16,451 bases of DNA from JAUASV01 sp047605685 (GTDB taxonomy: Bacteria; Actinomycetota; Actinomycetes; Actinomycetales; Microbacteriaceae). The DNA lies in assembly GCA_047605685.1 (NCBI GenBank), contig JASGFF010000061.1, forward strand, positions 1 to 16,451, given 5' to 3'. The notes below the pieces were generated by a model that ran no database searches, was not told the origin of the DNA, and saw only the letters and a program-made list of their open reading frames with translations. The position numbers were made by a program, and so were the translations under genes. Below, in pieces: positions 1 to 7,537 of this stretch (position 1 is the first letter of the stretch; each line of letters begins with the position of its first letter).

Positions 1-1548
1 CCGCCGGGCGGGCCGGGTCGGCTGGGCGGGCCGGGTCGGCTGGACGGCGGGCCGGGCCCGGGCCTCGCCGACGGCCGGTGGCACCGGCTGCATCCGGCGA
101 CCCCGCTGCTGCGCGGCGGCGTCGCCCTCGTCGCCCTCGCCGGCGTCATCGTGGTGCAGCTGCGCGACAGCCTCATCGACGCGGTGCTCGGCGGCCGCCG
201 ACGGCGCCCGGCCGCCGACGGCGAGGAGCCGGTGCGCTGGCTGCTCGACCACGGGGCGCTGCCGCTCGTGCTGCTCGGCGCGCTCGGGCTCGTGCTGCTG
301 CTCGTCGCGGGCTACTGGCTGTCCTGGCGCACCCGCGCCTTCCGGGTGACCGAGCAGGTGGTCGAGCTGCGCAGCGGGGTGCTCTCCCGCCGGAGCCGGC
401 GCGGCCGGCTCGACCGGGTGCAGGGCATCGGCGTCGAGCGGCCGCTGCTCGCGCGGCTGCTCGGCACCGCTCGCCTCGAGATCGACGTGGCCGGGCAGAA
501 CGCGGACGTGCGGCTGGACTACCTCTCGGCGCGGGCGGCCGAGCAGCTGCGGCGCGACATCCTGCTGCTCGCCTCGGGCGCGCGCGCCGCGGGCGCCTCG
601 GGCGCGCTCGCCGCCGGGGGAGCGGGCGCGGATGCGGGCCTCCCGGATGCCGCGCCGGAGTCGCTCGTGGCGATGCACCCGGTGCGCCTCGCCGGCTCGA
701 TCGTGCTGAGCCTGCCGATGCTCGGGATCCTGCTCGCCACCGTCGGCCCGGCGCTGCTGTTCCGGGACGCGCCGCTCGTGGCCGCGGCAGCCGTGCTGCC
801 CGGGACGCTCGCGGTCGCGAGCTTCGCGGTGCGGCGGTTCATCCGCTCGATGCGCTACACGATCGCGGCGACCGGGGACGGCATCCGCATCGGCTACGGA
901 CTGCTGGCGACGAGCAGCGAGACGCTGCCGCCGGGGCGCATCCACGCCGTGGAGGTCTCGCAGCCGCTGGCCTGGCGACCCTTCGGCTGGTGGCGGCTGC
1001 GCATCGACCGCGCCTCCTCGTCGCGCGGGGGCGGCGAGGTGCAGGCGAGCACGACGCTGCTGCCGGTCGGCGACCGGGACGACGTGCGGCGCGTGCTCGG
1101 CCTGGTGTTCCCCGGAGCCGCCGTCGAGGCCATCGACGCCGGCCTCGTCGGCTCGGGCGCCACCCCGGTGCGCGCCGGCCTCGCCTTCACGGTGTCACCG
1201 CCGCGGGCGCGGGCGCTGCGCTGGCTCTCGGTGCGCCGCAACGGCCTGGCCCGCGCCGGCGACCTGGTGCTGCTGCGCACCGGGGCAGTGCTGCGCTCGC
1301 TCGTCGTGGTGCCGCTCGCCCGGGTGCAGGGGGTCTCGGCCGCGCAGGGCCCCCTCGAGCGTGCCCTGCGGCTCGGCGGGCTGCGGCTGCACACGGTGCC
1401 CGGCCCGGTCGTCGCGCGGCTCGGCGCGCTCGACGTGCGCGACGCGGAGCGGCTCCTGGCGGAGCTCGCCGCGGCGACGGTGCGGGCGGCGGCATCCGAC
1501 GGCGCGCACCGCTGGCGCTCGGCCGGGCAGGATGACGGCGATGGCTGA
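1..1548 (+). CDS. PH domain-containing membrane protein (YdbT-like), 5' end missing
   Basis: The frame is open from the first base of the window, so the true start lies upstream. The first in-frame GTG (151) would cut into the first membrane helix, so it is not the start. The 515 visible residues read as a YdbT/DUF304-type protein: a hydrophobic helix near residues 37-52, a second near 87-106, a first bPH_2 domain (about 113-161, beginning AFRVTEQVVELRSGVLSRR), a hydrophobic pair near 230-277, a second PH domain (about 284-336, with MRYTIA, LPPGRIHAVEV and WWRLRID) and a third (about 406-490, with RRNGLARAGD and PLARVQGVS). Three PH copies between helices is the usual plan of this family. Its biochemical role is poorly known; in actinobacteria it commonly sits beside folate and pantothenate genes. 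The stop overlaps the next gene by 8 nt, so the two are probably co-translated. The family call is firm; the function is unknown. Confidence 0.85.
   Translation, partial: PPGGPGRLGGPGRLDGGPGPGLADGRWHRLHPATPLLRGGVALVALAGVIVVQLRDSLIDAVLGGRRRRPAADGEEPVRWLLDHGALPLVLLGALGLVLLLVAGYWLSWRTRAFRVTEQVVELRSGVLSRRSRRGRLDRVQGIGVERPLLARLLGTARLEIDVAGQNADVRLDYLSARAAEQLRRDILLLASGARAAGASGALAAGGAGADAGLPDAAPESLVAMHPVRLAGSIVLSLPMLGILLATVGPALLFRDAPLVAAAAVLPGTLAVASFAVRRFIRSMRYTIAATGDGIRIGYGLLATSSETLPPGRIHAVEVSQPLAWRPFGWWRLRIDRASSSRGGGEVQASTTLLPVGDRDDVRRVLGLVFPGAAVEAIDAGLVGSGATPVRAGLAFTVSPPRARALRWLSVRRNGLARAGDLVLLRTGAVLRSLVVVPLARVQGVSAAQGPLERALRLGGLRLHTVPGPVVARLGALDVRDAERLLAELAAATVRAAASDGAHRWRSAGQDDGDG
6..41 (+). repeat. 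Two-copy 18-bp tandem repeat in the PH protein gene
   Basis: The 18-bp unit GGGCGGGCCGGGTCGGCT occurs twice, at 6-23 and 24-41, followed by a degenerate GC-rich continuation. The period is a multiple of three, so each copy adds six residues (Gly-Gly-Pro-Gly-Arg-Leu type) to the N-terminal cytoplasmic part of the PH protein. More copies may lie upstream of the window. Confidence 0.7.
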
Positions 1549-2275
1549 GCGCACCGGACGGCTCGGGGTCGGCGTGGTTGGCGCGGGCCGCGTCGGCACC
1601 GTGCTCGGCGCCGCGCTGCGGGCGGCCGGGCACGTCGTCGTCGGTGTCTCCGCGGTCTCGGACGCGAGCCGGGACCGTGCCGAGGCGCTGCTACCCGGCG
1701 TGCCGGTGCTCGACGTCCCCGAGGTCGTCGAGCGCAGCGAGCTCGTGCTGCTCTGCGTCCCCGCGCAGCAGCTGCCCGGCCTCGTCGAGGGGCTCGCCGC
1801 CGCCGGTGCCTGGCAGGCCGGCCAGCTCGTGGTGCACACCTGCGCGGAGCACGGAACCGGCGTGCTCGGGCCCGCGCGCCTCGCGGGCGCGATCCCGCTC
1901 GCGATCCATCCGGCGATCGCCTTCACCGGCACGAGCATCGACGTCGAGAGGCTGCGCGGCGCCTGGTGCGCGGTCACCGCGCCGGCGCCCGTGCTGCCGA
2001 TCGCGCAGGCCCTCGTGGTCGAGATGGGCGCCGAGCCGGTGGTCGTCACCGAGCCCGATCGCGCCGCCTACGCCGAGGCGATCGCGACGGCGACGGGCTT
2101 CTCGGCCTCGATCGTCGGCCAGGCGGTCGAGCTGCTGGCCGGCATCGGGGTGGAGCGGCCCGGCGGCATCCTCGGGCCGCTCGTGCGCTCGAGCGTCGAG
2201 AACGCGCTGCGCGGCGGCGATACCATCCAAGGGGCGTCGGCGATCCGCGACACCCCCGACCCCGAGGACCTCTAG
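1541..2275 (+). CDS. Rossmann-like and DUF2520 domain-containing protein
   Basis: A 244-residue oxidoreductase-like protein. An N-terminal Rossmann fold carries the dinucleotide-binding loop GAGRVG at residues 14-19 after the strand LGVGVV. A DUF2520-type segment follows, with the conserved HPAIAFTG stretch beginning at His123 and a helical C-terminal part (YAEAIATATGFSASIVGQAV). The family resembles ketopantoate/pyrroline-carboxylate reductases and is usually found next to panC; a role in pantothenate synthesis has been suggested from that context but is not shown by the sequence. ATG 1541 is preferred because AGGA (1529-1532) lies 8 nt upstream; the in-frame ATG at 1532 would leave almost no spacer. 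The gene overlaps the PH gene by 8 nt and ends directly before panC. It looks shorter at the C-terminus than the longer DUF2520 proteins of other bacteria, which may be normal for this lineage. Confidence 0.88.
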   Translation: MAERTGRLGVGVVGAGRVGTVLGAALRAAGHVVVGVSAVSDASRDRAEALLPGVPVLDVPEVVERSELVLLCVPAQQLPGLVEGLAAAGAWQAGQLVVHTCAEHGTGVLGPARLAGAIPLAIHPAIAFTGTSIDVERLRGAWCAVTAPAPVLPIAQALVVEMGAEPVVVTEPDRAAYAEAIATATGFSASIVGQAVELLAGIGVERPGGILGPLVRSSVENALRGGDTIQGASAIRDTPDPEDL

Positions 2276-3112
2276 TTGCACCACCCCCGCATCGTCACGA
2301 CCGTCGCCGAGGCTCGCGAGGTCGGGGCATCCGCCGCCTCGATCGCGCTCGTGCCCACGATGGGCGCGCTGCACGACGGGCACCTGGCGCACGTCGCGCG
2401 GGCGCGCGAGCTCGCCGAGCTCGTCGTCGTGTCGATCTTCGTCAATCCGCTGCAGTTCAGCCCGGACGAGGACTACCTGCGCTACCCGCGCGATCTCGAG
2501 GCGGATGCCGCGAGGCTCGCCGGGGCCGACGCGATATTCACCCCGAGCGTCGAGGAGATGTACCCGCACGGGCAGATCGAGACGCGCGTCACCGCGGGTG
2601 GCGTCGGGGCGACGCTCGAGGGCCGGGCCCGTCCCGGCCACTTCGACGGCGTGCTCACCGTCGTGGACAAGCTGCTGAACATCGTGCGGCCGAGCGTGGT
2701 CACCTTCGGCGAGAAGGACGCCCAGCAGGCGTTCCTGGTGGCGCGGATGGTGCGTGACCTCGACATCCCGGTGCGCATCGAGTCGATCCCGATCGTGCGG
2801 GAGGGCGACGGCCTGGCGATGTCGAGCCGCAACCGCTACCTCTCCGCGCGAGAGCGGCACGCCGCCCGCAGCCTCTCCGCGGCGCTCGCCGCGGCCGAGT
2901 CGGCGGCCGACCGCGGCATCGACGCCGTCGTTGCGGCCGCGCAGGCCGTCGTCATGGGCGAGCCGCTCGTGGAGCTGGACTACTTCGCGGTCGTCGATCC
3001 GGCGACGTTCCTGCCGGTCGACGACCGCTTCCACGGGGTCGCGCGCGCCCTCATCGCTGCCCGCGTCGGTGCCACCCGCCTCATCGACAACGCCCTGCTG
3101 CGCCTGCGCTGA
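2276..3112 (+). CDS. panC: Pantoate--beta-alanine ligase (pantothenate synthetase)
   Basis: A 278-residue cytoplasmic enzyme that joins D-pantoate and beta-alanine with ATP, via a pantoyl-adenylate, to make pantothenate for coenzyme A. Family motifs are intact: PTMGALHDGH (27-36) with the HIGH-like HDGH at 33-36, SIFVNPLQF, the LEGRARPGHFDGV segment, FGEKDAQQ (144-151) and the KMSKS-equivalent MSSRN (182-186). The length is typical. The start is TTG on the base after the DUF2520 stop; GAGGA at 2264-2268 gives a 7-nt spacer, and no better start lies in frame. The zero-gap arrangement implies translational coupling to the DUF2520 gene. No panD is adjacent in this window, so beta-alanine must come from elsewhere in the genome or the environment. 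It ends 3 nt before a strong inverted repeat that could stop transcription. Confidence 0.97.
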   Translation: MHHPRIVTTVAEAREVGASAASIALVPTMGALHDGHLAHVARARELAELVVVSIFVNPLQFSPDEDYLRYPRDLEADAARLAGADAIFTPSVEEMYPHGQIETRVTAGGVGATLEGRARPGHFDGVLTVVDKLLNIVRPSVVTFGEKDAQQAFLVARMVRDLDIPVRIESIPIVREGDGLAMSSRNRYLSARERHAARSLSAALAAAESAADRGIDAVVAAAQAVVMGEPLVELDYFAVVDPATFLPVDDRFHGVARALIAARVGATRLIDNALLRLR

Positions 3113-3115
3113 TCC

Positions 3116-3192
3116 CATCGGTTGTGCAGGAGATTCCGCGCGATCGGACGGGTCGCGGCGGGATTTGGCCGGGATGTCCTGCACAACCGATG
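3116..3192. repeat. 77-bp inverted-repeat element (16-bp perfect arms)
   Basis: CATCGGTTGTGCAGGA at 3116-3131 is the exact reverse complement of 3177-3192. The stem can continue inward after one mismatch for about six more pairs (3133-3138 with 3170-3175, one a G-T). The remaining loop holds a second small stem, CGCGA (3139-3143) with TCGCG (3153-3157). It lies between panC and the lysS promoter. No run of T follows, so a classical intrinsic terminator is only one option. The size, the long perfect arms and the intergenic position also fit a REP-like or MITE-like repeat. Whether it is repeated elsewhere in the genome cannot be seen here. Confidence 0.85.
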
Positions 3193-3217
3193 ACGGAGGT
3201 GCGGATGCCGCGGCCGA

Positions 3218-3223
3218 TACGAT
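3218..3223 (+). promoter_or_regulatory. Probable lysS promoter, -10 box TACGAT
   Basis: TACGAT matches the actinobacterial TANNNT -10 consensus and lies 8 nt before a GTG at 3232, where transcription would be expected to start. No convincing -35 is visible at the usual distance; ATGACG (3190-3195) is too far upstream (22 nt). Confidence 0.5.
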
Positions 3224-3231
3224 GGGACATC

Positions 3232-3300
3232 GTGACCCCCGCGCCTGCCTGCCTGCCGACGACATCGTCGTCATCGTCGCGAAGAGTGCCGAGCCGGTGA
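3232..3300 (+). CDS. Possible leaderless 22-residue leader ORF before lysS
   Basis: GTG at 3232 follows the TACGAT box by 8 nt, so it could be the 5' end of the mRNA and be read without a ribosome binding site. The frame runs 22 codons (Met-Thr-Pro-Ala-Pro-Ala-Cys-Leu-Pro, then a run of five Ser and a basic end) and stops with a TGA at 3298-3300. That stop overlaps the proposed lysS GTG (3297-3299) as GTGA, the usual signature of coupled translation. It contains no lysine codon, so lysine-starvation attenuation is not supported. The alternative is that this is simply untranslated leader. This is inference from position and overlap only. Confidence 0.3.
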   Translation: MTPAPACLPTTSSSSSRRVPSR

Positions 3301-4901
3301 ACGTCCCCGCGGACCGTGCGCCGGCGGGCGCCGAGCAGCCGGCCCCGCAGCTGCCGGAGCCGAGAGCCGAGCAGCCGCCGGAGCCGACAGTCCAGCCTGC
3401 GGAGCCGACGGCAGCGGAGGTCGGTGAGCAGAAGGCGGTGCGGCTCGGCAAGCGGGAGCGGCTCATCGCCGAGCGACGGGATGCGGCCGGCGGCGCCTAC
3501 CCGGTCGCGGTGCCGGTGACGACCACGATCGCCGCCGTCCGGGAGCGGCATGCCGAGCTCGCCGCGGGCGGGATCGCCGACCGGCGCACCGGCGAGGTCG
3601 TCGGGGTGGCCGGCCGGGTCGTGAACGCGCGCAACACCGGCAAGCTGTGCTTCGCGAGCCTGCAGGGTGGTGACGGCAGTCGGATTCAGGTGATGCTGAG
3701 TCTGGCGGATGTCGGTCCGGAGAGTCTGGGGCGGTGGAAGGAGCTCGTCGATCTCGGCGACCACGTCTTCGTGTCGGGCGAGGTGATCACGAGCCGGCGC
3801 GGCGAGCTGAGCATCCTCGTGACCGACTGGGCGATGGCGGCCAAGGCGATCCTGCCGTTGCCGAACCTGTACCGGGAGCTCTCGGAGGAGAACCGGGTGC
3901 GTTCGCGCTATCTCGACCTCATCCAGCGCGAGCAGGCGCGCCGGACGGTGATCGCGCGCGCGCGCACCAACGCGAGCCTGCGCGCCACCTTCGCGCGGCA
4001 CGGCTTCATCGAGGTGGAGACGCCCATGCTGCAGACACAGCACGGCGGCGCCTCCGCGCGCCCCTTCGTGACGCGCTCGAACGCCTTCGACACCGAGCTC
4101 TACCTGCGCATCGCGCCCGAGCTGTTCCTCAAGCGCGCCGTCGTCGGCGGCATCGAGCGGGTCTTCGAGATCAACCGCAACTTCCGCAACGAGGGGGCCG
4201 ACTCCACGCACAGCCCCGAGTTCGCGATGCTCGAGGCCTACCAGGCCTACGGCGACTACCACTCCATCGCCGACCTGACCCGGGAGCTGATCCAGGATGC
4301 CGCGCTCGCCGTCGCCGGCTCCACGACGGTCACCTGGGCCGACGGCACCGAGTACGAGCTCGGCGGCGACTGGGAGCGGATCTCGATGTACGGCTCGCTG
4401 AGCGCCGTGGCCGGGGTCGAGATCACCCCGGAGACGCCGCTGGCCGAGCTCGCCGAGCTCGCCGCGCGCGAGGGCGTCGAGGTGCGCCTGGCCACCCACG
4501 GCAAGTACGTCGAGGAGCTCTGGGAGCACTTCGTGAAGGGCACGCTCGAACGGCCGACGTTCGTGATGGACTTCCCCGTCGACACCAGCCCGCTCGTGCG
4601 CGAGCACCGCAGCATCCCGGGCGTCGTCGAGAAATGGGACCTGTACGTGCGCGGCTTCGAGCTGGCCACCGGTTACTCCGAGCTCGTCGACCCGGTGATC
4701 CAACGCGAGCGCTTCGTCGAGCAGGCCACCCTCGCGGCCCGTGGCGACGACGAGGCGATGCGCCTCGACGAGGAGTTCCTGCGCGCCCTCGAGCACGGGA
4801 TGCCACCCACCGGCGGCATGGGCATGGGCATCGATCGGCTGATGATGGCCATCACCGGACTCGGCATCCGCGAGACGATCCTGTTCCCGCTCGTCAAGTA
4901 G
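3297..4901 (+). CDS. lysS: Lysine--tRNA ligase (class II)
   Basis: Charges tRNA-Lys with lysine in the cytoplasm. After a Pro/Glu/Ala-rich N-terminal tail (about 1-46) come an anticodon-binding OB fold (about 101-150, GVAGRVVNARNTGKLCFASL) and the class II catalytic core, with motif 1 around RHGFIEVETPML, motif 2 VFEINRNFRNEG (289-300) and motif 3 GGMGMGIDRLMM (from residue 506). It ends ETILFPLVK, as LysRS proteins typically do. The start is uncertain. ATG 3222 would lie inside the -10 box and is unlikely. GTG 3297 gives 534 residues, somewhat longer than the usual 500-510, and overlaps a possible leader ORF. GTG 3438 would give 487 residues starting MRLGKRERL and would still keep the catalytic parts. 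The function is certain; only the N-terminus is open. Confidence 0.95.
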   Translation: MNVPADRAPAGAEQPAPQLPEPRAEQPPEPTVQPAEPTAAEVGEQKAVRLGKRERLIAERRDAAGGAYPVAVPVTTTIAAVRERHAELAAGGIADRRTGEVVGVAGRVVNARNTGKLCFASLQGGDGSRIQVMLSLADVGPESLGRWKELVDLGDHVFVSGEVITSRRGELSILVTDWAMAAKAILPLPNLYRELSEENRVRSRYLDLIQREQARRTVIARARTNASLRATFARHGFIEVETPMLQTQHGGASARPFVTRSNAFDTELYLRIAPELFLKRAVVGGIERVFEINRNFRNEGADSTHSPEFAMLEAYQAYGDYHSIADLTRELIQDAALAVAGSTTVTWADGTEYELGGDWERISMYGSLSAVAGVEITPETPLAELAELAAREGVEVRLATHGKYVEELWEHFVKGTLERPTFVMDFPVDTSPLVREHRSIPGVVEKWDLYVRGFELATGYSELVDPVIQRERFVEQATLAARGDDEAMRLDEEFLRALEHGMPPTGGMGMGIDRLMMAITGLGIRETILFPLVK

Positions 4902-4957
4902 CCCGCCTGTGGACAGCGCATGGCGTGCGTCAGGGGGCCGAAACGAGGATTGGTGTA

Positions 4958-7537
4958 ATGAGTATCTGGGGAGCGCCGACGGTGCCTCCGTCGTTCGTCG
5001 TGCGACCACGGCTGACCGCGGAGCTCGACGGCGACTCCCCCCTCGTGGTGCTGTACGCCCCGGCCGGCTACGGCAAGACGGTGGCGCTCGCGCACTGGGC
5101 GGCCCGGACGACGCGCGACGGTGTCTGGCTGCGGATACGCGAGCCCGGCACATCCGCCAGCGAGCTGGTGACCCTGCTGACAGAGGCGCTCATCGACGCC
5201 GGCGAGTTCACGTCGGATGACCCGATCGTGCTCGCGCGCGACGGCGGGGGCACGGACGATGCCTGGTACTCGGCAGCGCGGCTGCTGCGGCGCCGTGGCC
5301 GGCCGATCGTGCTCGTGGTGGATCAGGTCGACCTCCTGGCCGACAGCGCGCTGCCGGGATTGATCGAGCTCGTCGCCGAGGTGCCCGACCTCGCTCTTCG
5401 GCTGAGCTCGCGGCGCAGCACGCTGCTGAACGAGCCGGCGTTGATCGCGCGACTCGATGCCTGTGTCGTTGGATCGACGACCCTCGCGCTCACCCGCGAG
5501 GAGGTGTCCGAGGTGCTCGACGTCCCACCCGGATCGCCCCTCGTGGACGACACCCTGCGGGCCGGCGGTGTCCCGCTCGTCGCCCGGGCGCTGCGCTCCG
5601 CGCCGCCCGGAGACCGCTCGCGCGGCGACGGCGTCACGCTCGATCAGGTGGTCGACTCGCTCATCCTCGCGCGCATGACGCAGAGCGCCTGGGACCGCGT
5701 CTTCATCGACTTCCTCCTCGCGATCTCCGTCGCCGACGTGGTGACGGTCGAGCTGGCCGAGCGGTTGAGCGGCCGCGGGGACGCGGGGTCGCTGCTCGAA
5801 CGGGCGAGCGATGAGGGACTGGGGATGTGGGGGGGCGCGGACGAGCGCCTGTTCGGGCTCTCCCCGCACTGGCGGGCACGACTCGAGGCCGCGCTGACAC
5901 GCGAGCGACCGGATGACGTGCCCGCGCTGCGGGCGCGGGTGGCCGCATGGGCGCGCGAACACCGTCAGCCGTACACGGCTCTGCGGCTCGCGAAGACGGA
6001 CGGCAACTGGGATCTCGCCTCCGAGGTGGTGCGCGAGAGCTGGTACACGCTCGTCCAGGGCCACGGTGAGCAGGTGCGCCTGCTGTTCGCGGACGTGTCG
6101 CCCTTCGCGCTGCGCCGATACCCGCTCATCGCCATGCTGCTCGCGATCATCTACAACGCCATCGACGCGTCGCGTCTCGTGGCCGTCGAGTACTTCACCG
6201 TGAGCGCCGTCGGCTCGCGCGCGCGCCAGGGGCGCCTCAGCGCCGGCGACCGGGTGCTGCTGCGCACGGTCGAGTCGGTGTCGATGCGCCTGGTCGGCAA
6301 CATCGTGGCGGCCAGGCGGGCGGCCGATGCGGCCTACGAGCAGCTCGCGACGATGACCCGACCCGACACGATCGAGCCCGGGTCGAACCTCGCGACGGTG
6401 CTGAACCACCTGGGCATCACGTTCTTCTACAGCGGGCGCACGAGCCGTGCCCTCGACTGCTTCCGGCGATCGGCGGCGCTCCTGTCGACGGGCGTGATCG
6501 ACGGTGTGATCGGCCAGGGACTGCTCGCCGCGGCCCTCGCGATCGCCGGCGACCTGCCCGAGGCCCGGGCCGCCGTCGCGATCGCCCGTGCGACGGTCTG
6601 GCCCGAGGGATGGATGACGGGCTACGAGGGTGCGATGTACCAGCTCGCGGAAGCGCTCATCGCGCTCGAGGAGGACGACATCGAGCGCGCCGAACGGCAT
6701 CTGAGCCTGCTCGACCGACACCGGAACACGATCGAGCACTGGTCGTTGCTCTCGTGGGCGGAGTCGATCGTCCTCCTCGCGCGTCGCACCCCCGAGCGTG
6801 CGCTTCGACAGCTCGAGAAGGTGGAGCGCGAGCAGCGCGATCGACGTGCGGCGTCCTCTTTCCAGGTGTCCCGGATGGCGCTGAGCCGTTCGGTCGCGGC
6901 GCTCGCGGCGGGCGACCTCGGTGCGGCGAATCGGGCGCTCACGGCCGTCCGCGGCGAGCCCGTGCGCCTCGCGGTCGCACGGGCCCGGATCGCGCTCGCC
7001 GCCGGCGAGCCGGTGCGCGCGCTCACTGTTCTCGGGGCGGTGTCCCCCGCTGCCGCGCAGTCCGCGCGCTCCGACGCCGAGTACCAGAGCCTGCGCGCCG
7101 CGGCGGTCGCGCTGACGGGAGGCACCGACATCGCCCCCCTCGAGCGGCTCGTCGCCCTGCTCGACGATCGCGGCCAGAGCCTCGCGCTCGCCCTCGTGCC
7201 CGAGGTGGGGCTGCGCGCCCTCGCCGAACTGGCCGGCCGTCACGGGGACGCCCGGCTCCAGGATCGCGTGTCTCGCGCCCTCGATCGGGGGCTCGTGACC
7301 GCCCGGCTGCATCGCCCGCAGCTCACGCCGCGCGAGCGGGTGGTCGCGGCGGAGCTCGCCCGCAGCGGCACGACCGCGGCCATAGCCGCCGCCCTGTCCG
7401 TGTCGGAGAACACGGTCAAGAGCCAGTTGCGCACGCTGTATCGCAAGCTCGGCGTCAGCACACGCGTCGATGCGCTGCGCGCCATCGCGGAGGGCGATCT
7501 GCTCAACGAGGCGGGTCGACTGCCGCCCCGAGAGTGA
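4958..7537 (+). CDS. LuxR-family transcriptional regulator, MalT-like STAND ATPase
   Basis: An 859-residue regulator of the LAL/MalT type. The N-terminus has the typical PPSFVVRPRL lead-in, a Walker A loop APAGYGKT (34-41) and a Walker B strand IVLVVDQ (117-123, Asp122). A long alpha-helical middle part follows that looks like TPR/superhelical repeats, for example NHLGITFFYSGRTSRALDCF. The C-terminus is a LuxR HTH (about 788-845, QLTPRERVV then VSENTVKSQL at 815-824 and YRKLGVSTR). Such proteins bind an inducer in the helical part, use ATP to oligomerise and activate nearby promoters. The start ATG has GAGGA (4945-4949) 8 nt upstream. It lies 56 nt after lysS with no obvious terminator, and immediately before the surface-protein gene, which is its most likely target. 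The ligand is unknown. Family call is strong; target is inferred from position. Confidence 0.92.
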   Translation: MSIWGAPTVPPSFVVRPRLTAELDGDSPLVVLYAPAGYGKTVALAHWAARTTRDGVWLRIREPGTSASELVTLLTEALIDAGEFTSDDPIVLARDGGGTDDAWYSAARLLRRRGRPIVLVVDQVDLLADSALPGLIELVAEVPDLALRLSSRRSTLLNEPALIARLDACVVGSTTLALTREEVSEVLDVPPGSPLVDDTLRAGGVPLVARALRSAPPGDRSRGDGVTLDQVVDSLILARMTQSAWDRVFIDFLLAISVADVVTVELAERLSGRGDAGSLLERASDEGLGMWGGADERLFGLSPHWRARLEAALTRERPDDVPALRARVAAWAREHRQPYTALRLAKTDGNWDLASEVVRESWYTLVQGHGEQVRLLFADVSPFALRRYPLIAMLLAIIYNAIDASRLVAVEYFTVSAVGSRARQGRLSAGDRVLLRTVESVSMRLVGNIVAARRAADAAYEQLATMTRPDTIEPGSNLATVLNHLGITFFYSGRTSRALDCFRRSAALLSTGVIDGVIGQGLLAAALAIAGDLPEARAAVAIARATVWPEGWMTGYEGAMYQLAEALIALEEDDIERAERHLSLLDRHRNTIEHWSLLSWAESIVLLARRTPERALRQLEKVEREQRDRRAASSFQVSRMALSRSVAALAAGDLGAANRALTAVRGEPVRLAVARARIALAAGEPVRALTVLGAVSPAAAQSARSDAEYQSLRAAAVALTGGTDIAPLERLVALLDDRGQSLALALVPEVGLRALAELAGRHGDARLQDRVSRALDRGLVTARLHRPQLTPRERVVAAELARSGTTAAIAAALSVSENTVKSQLRTLYRKLGVSTRVDALRAIAEGDLLNEAGRLPPRE

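Noticed and set aside
78..1535. Overlapping + frame from 78 to 1535
   Set aside because: An Ala/Arg/Gly-rich shadow of the PH-domain gene in another frame, without any recognisable feature.
3222..3224. ATG 3222 as the lysS start
   Set aside because: It overlaps the TACGAT -10 box, lacks a ribosome binding site and would add 25 residues not expected in the family.
1691..7312. Long open frames on the minus strand opposite DUF2520, panC, lysS and the regulator (for example 1691-3466, 3081-5153 and 4673-7312)
   Set aside because: Their products are Arg/His/Gly/Asp-rich with no domain, signal or membrane pattern, they have no sensible start sites, and they lie opposite well-recognised genes. Long antisense frames are expected in very GC-rich DNA.
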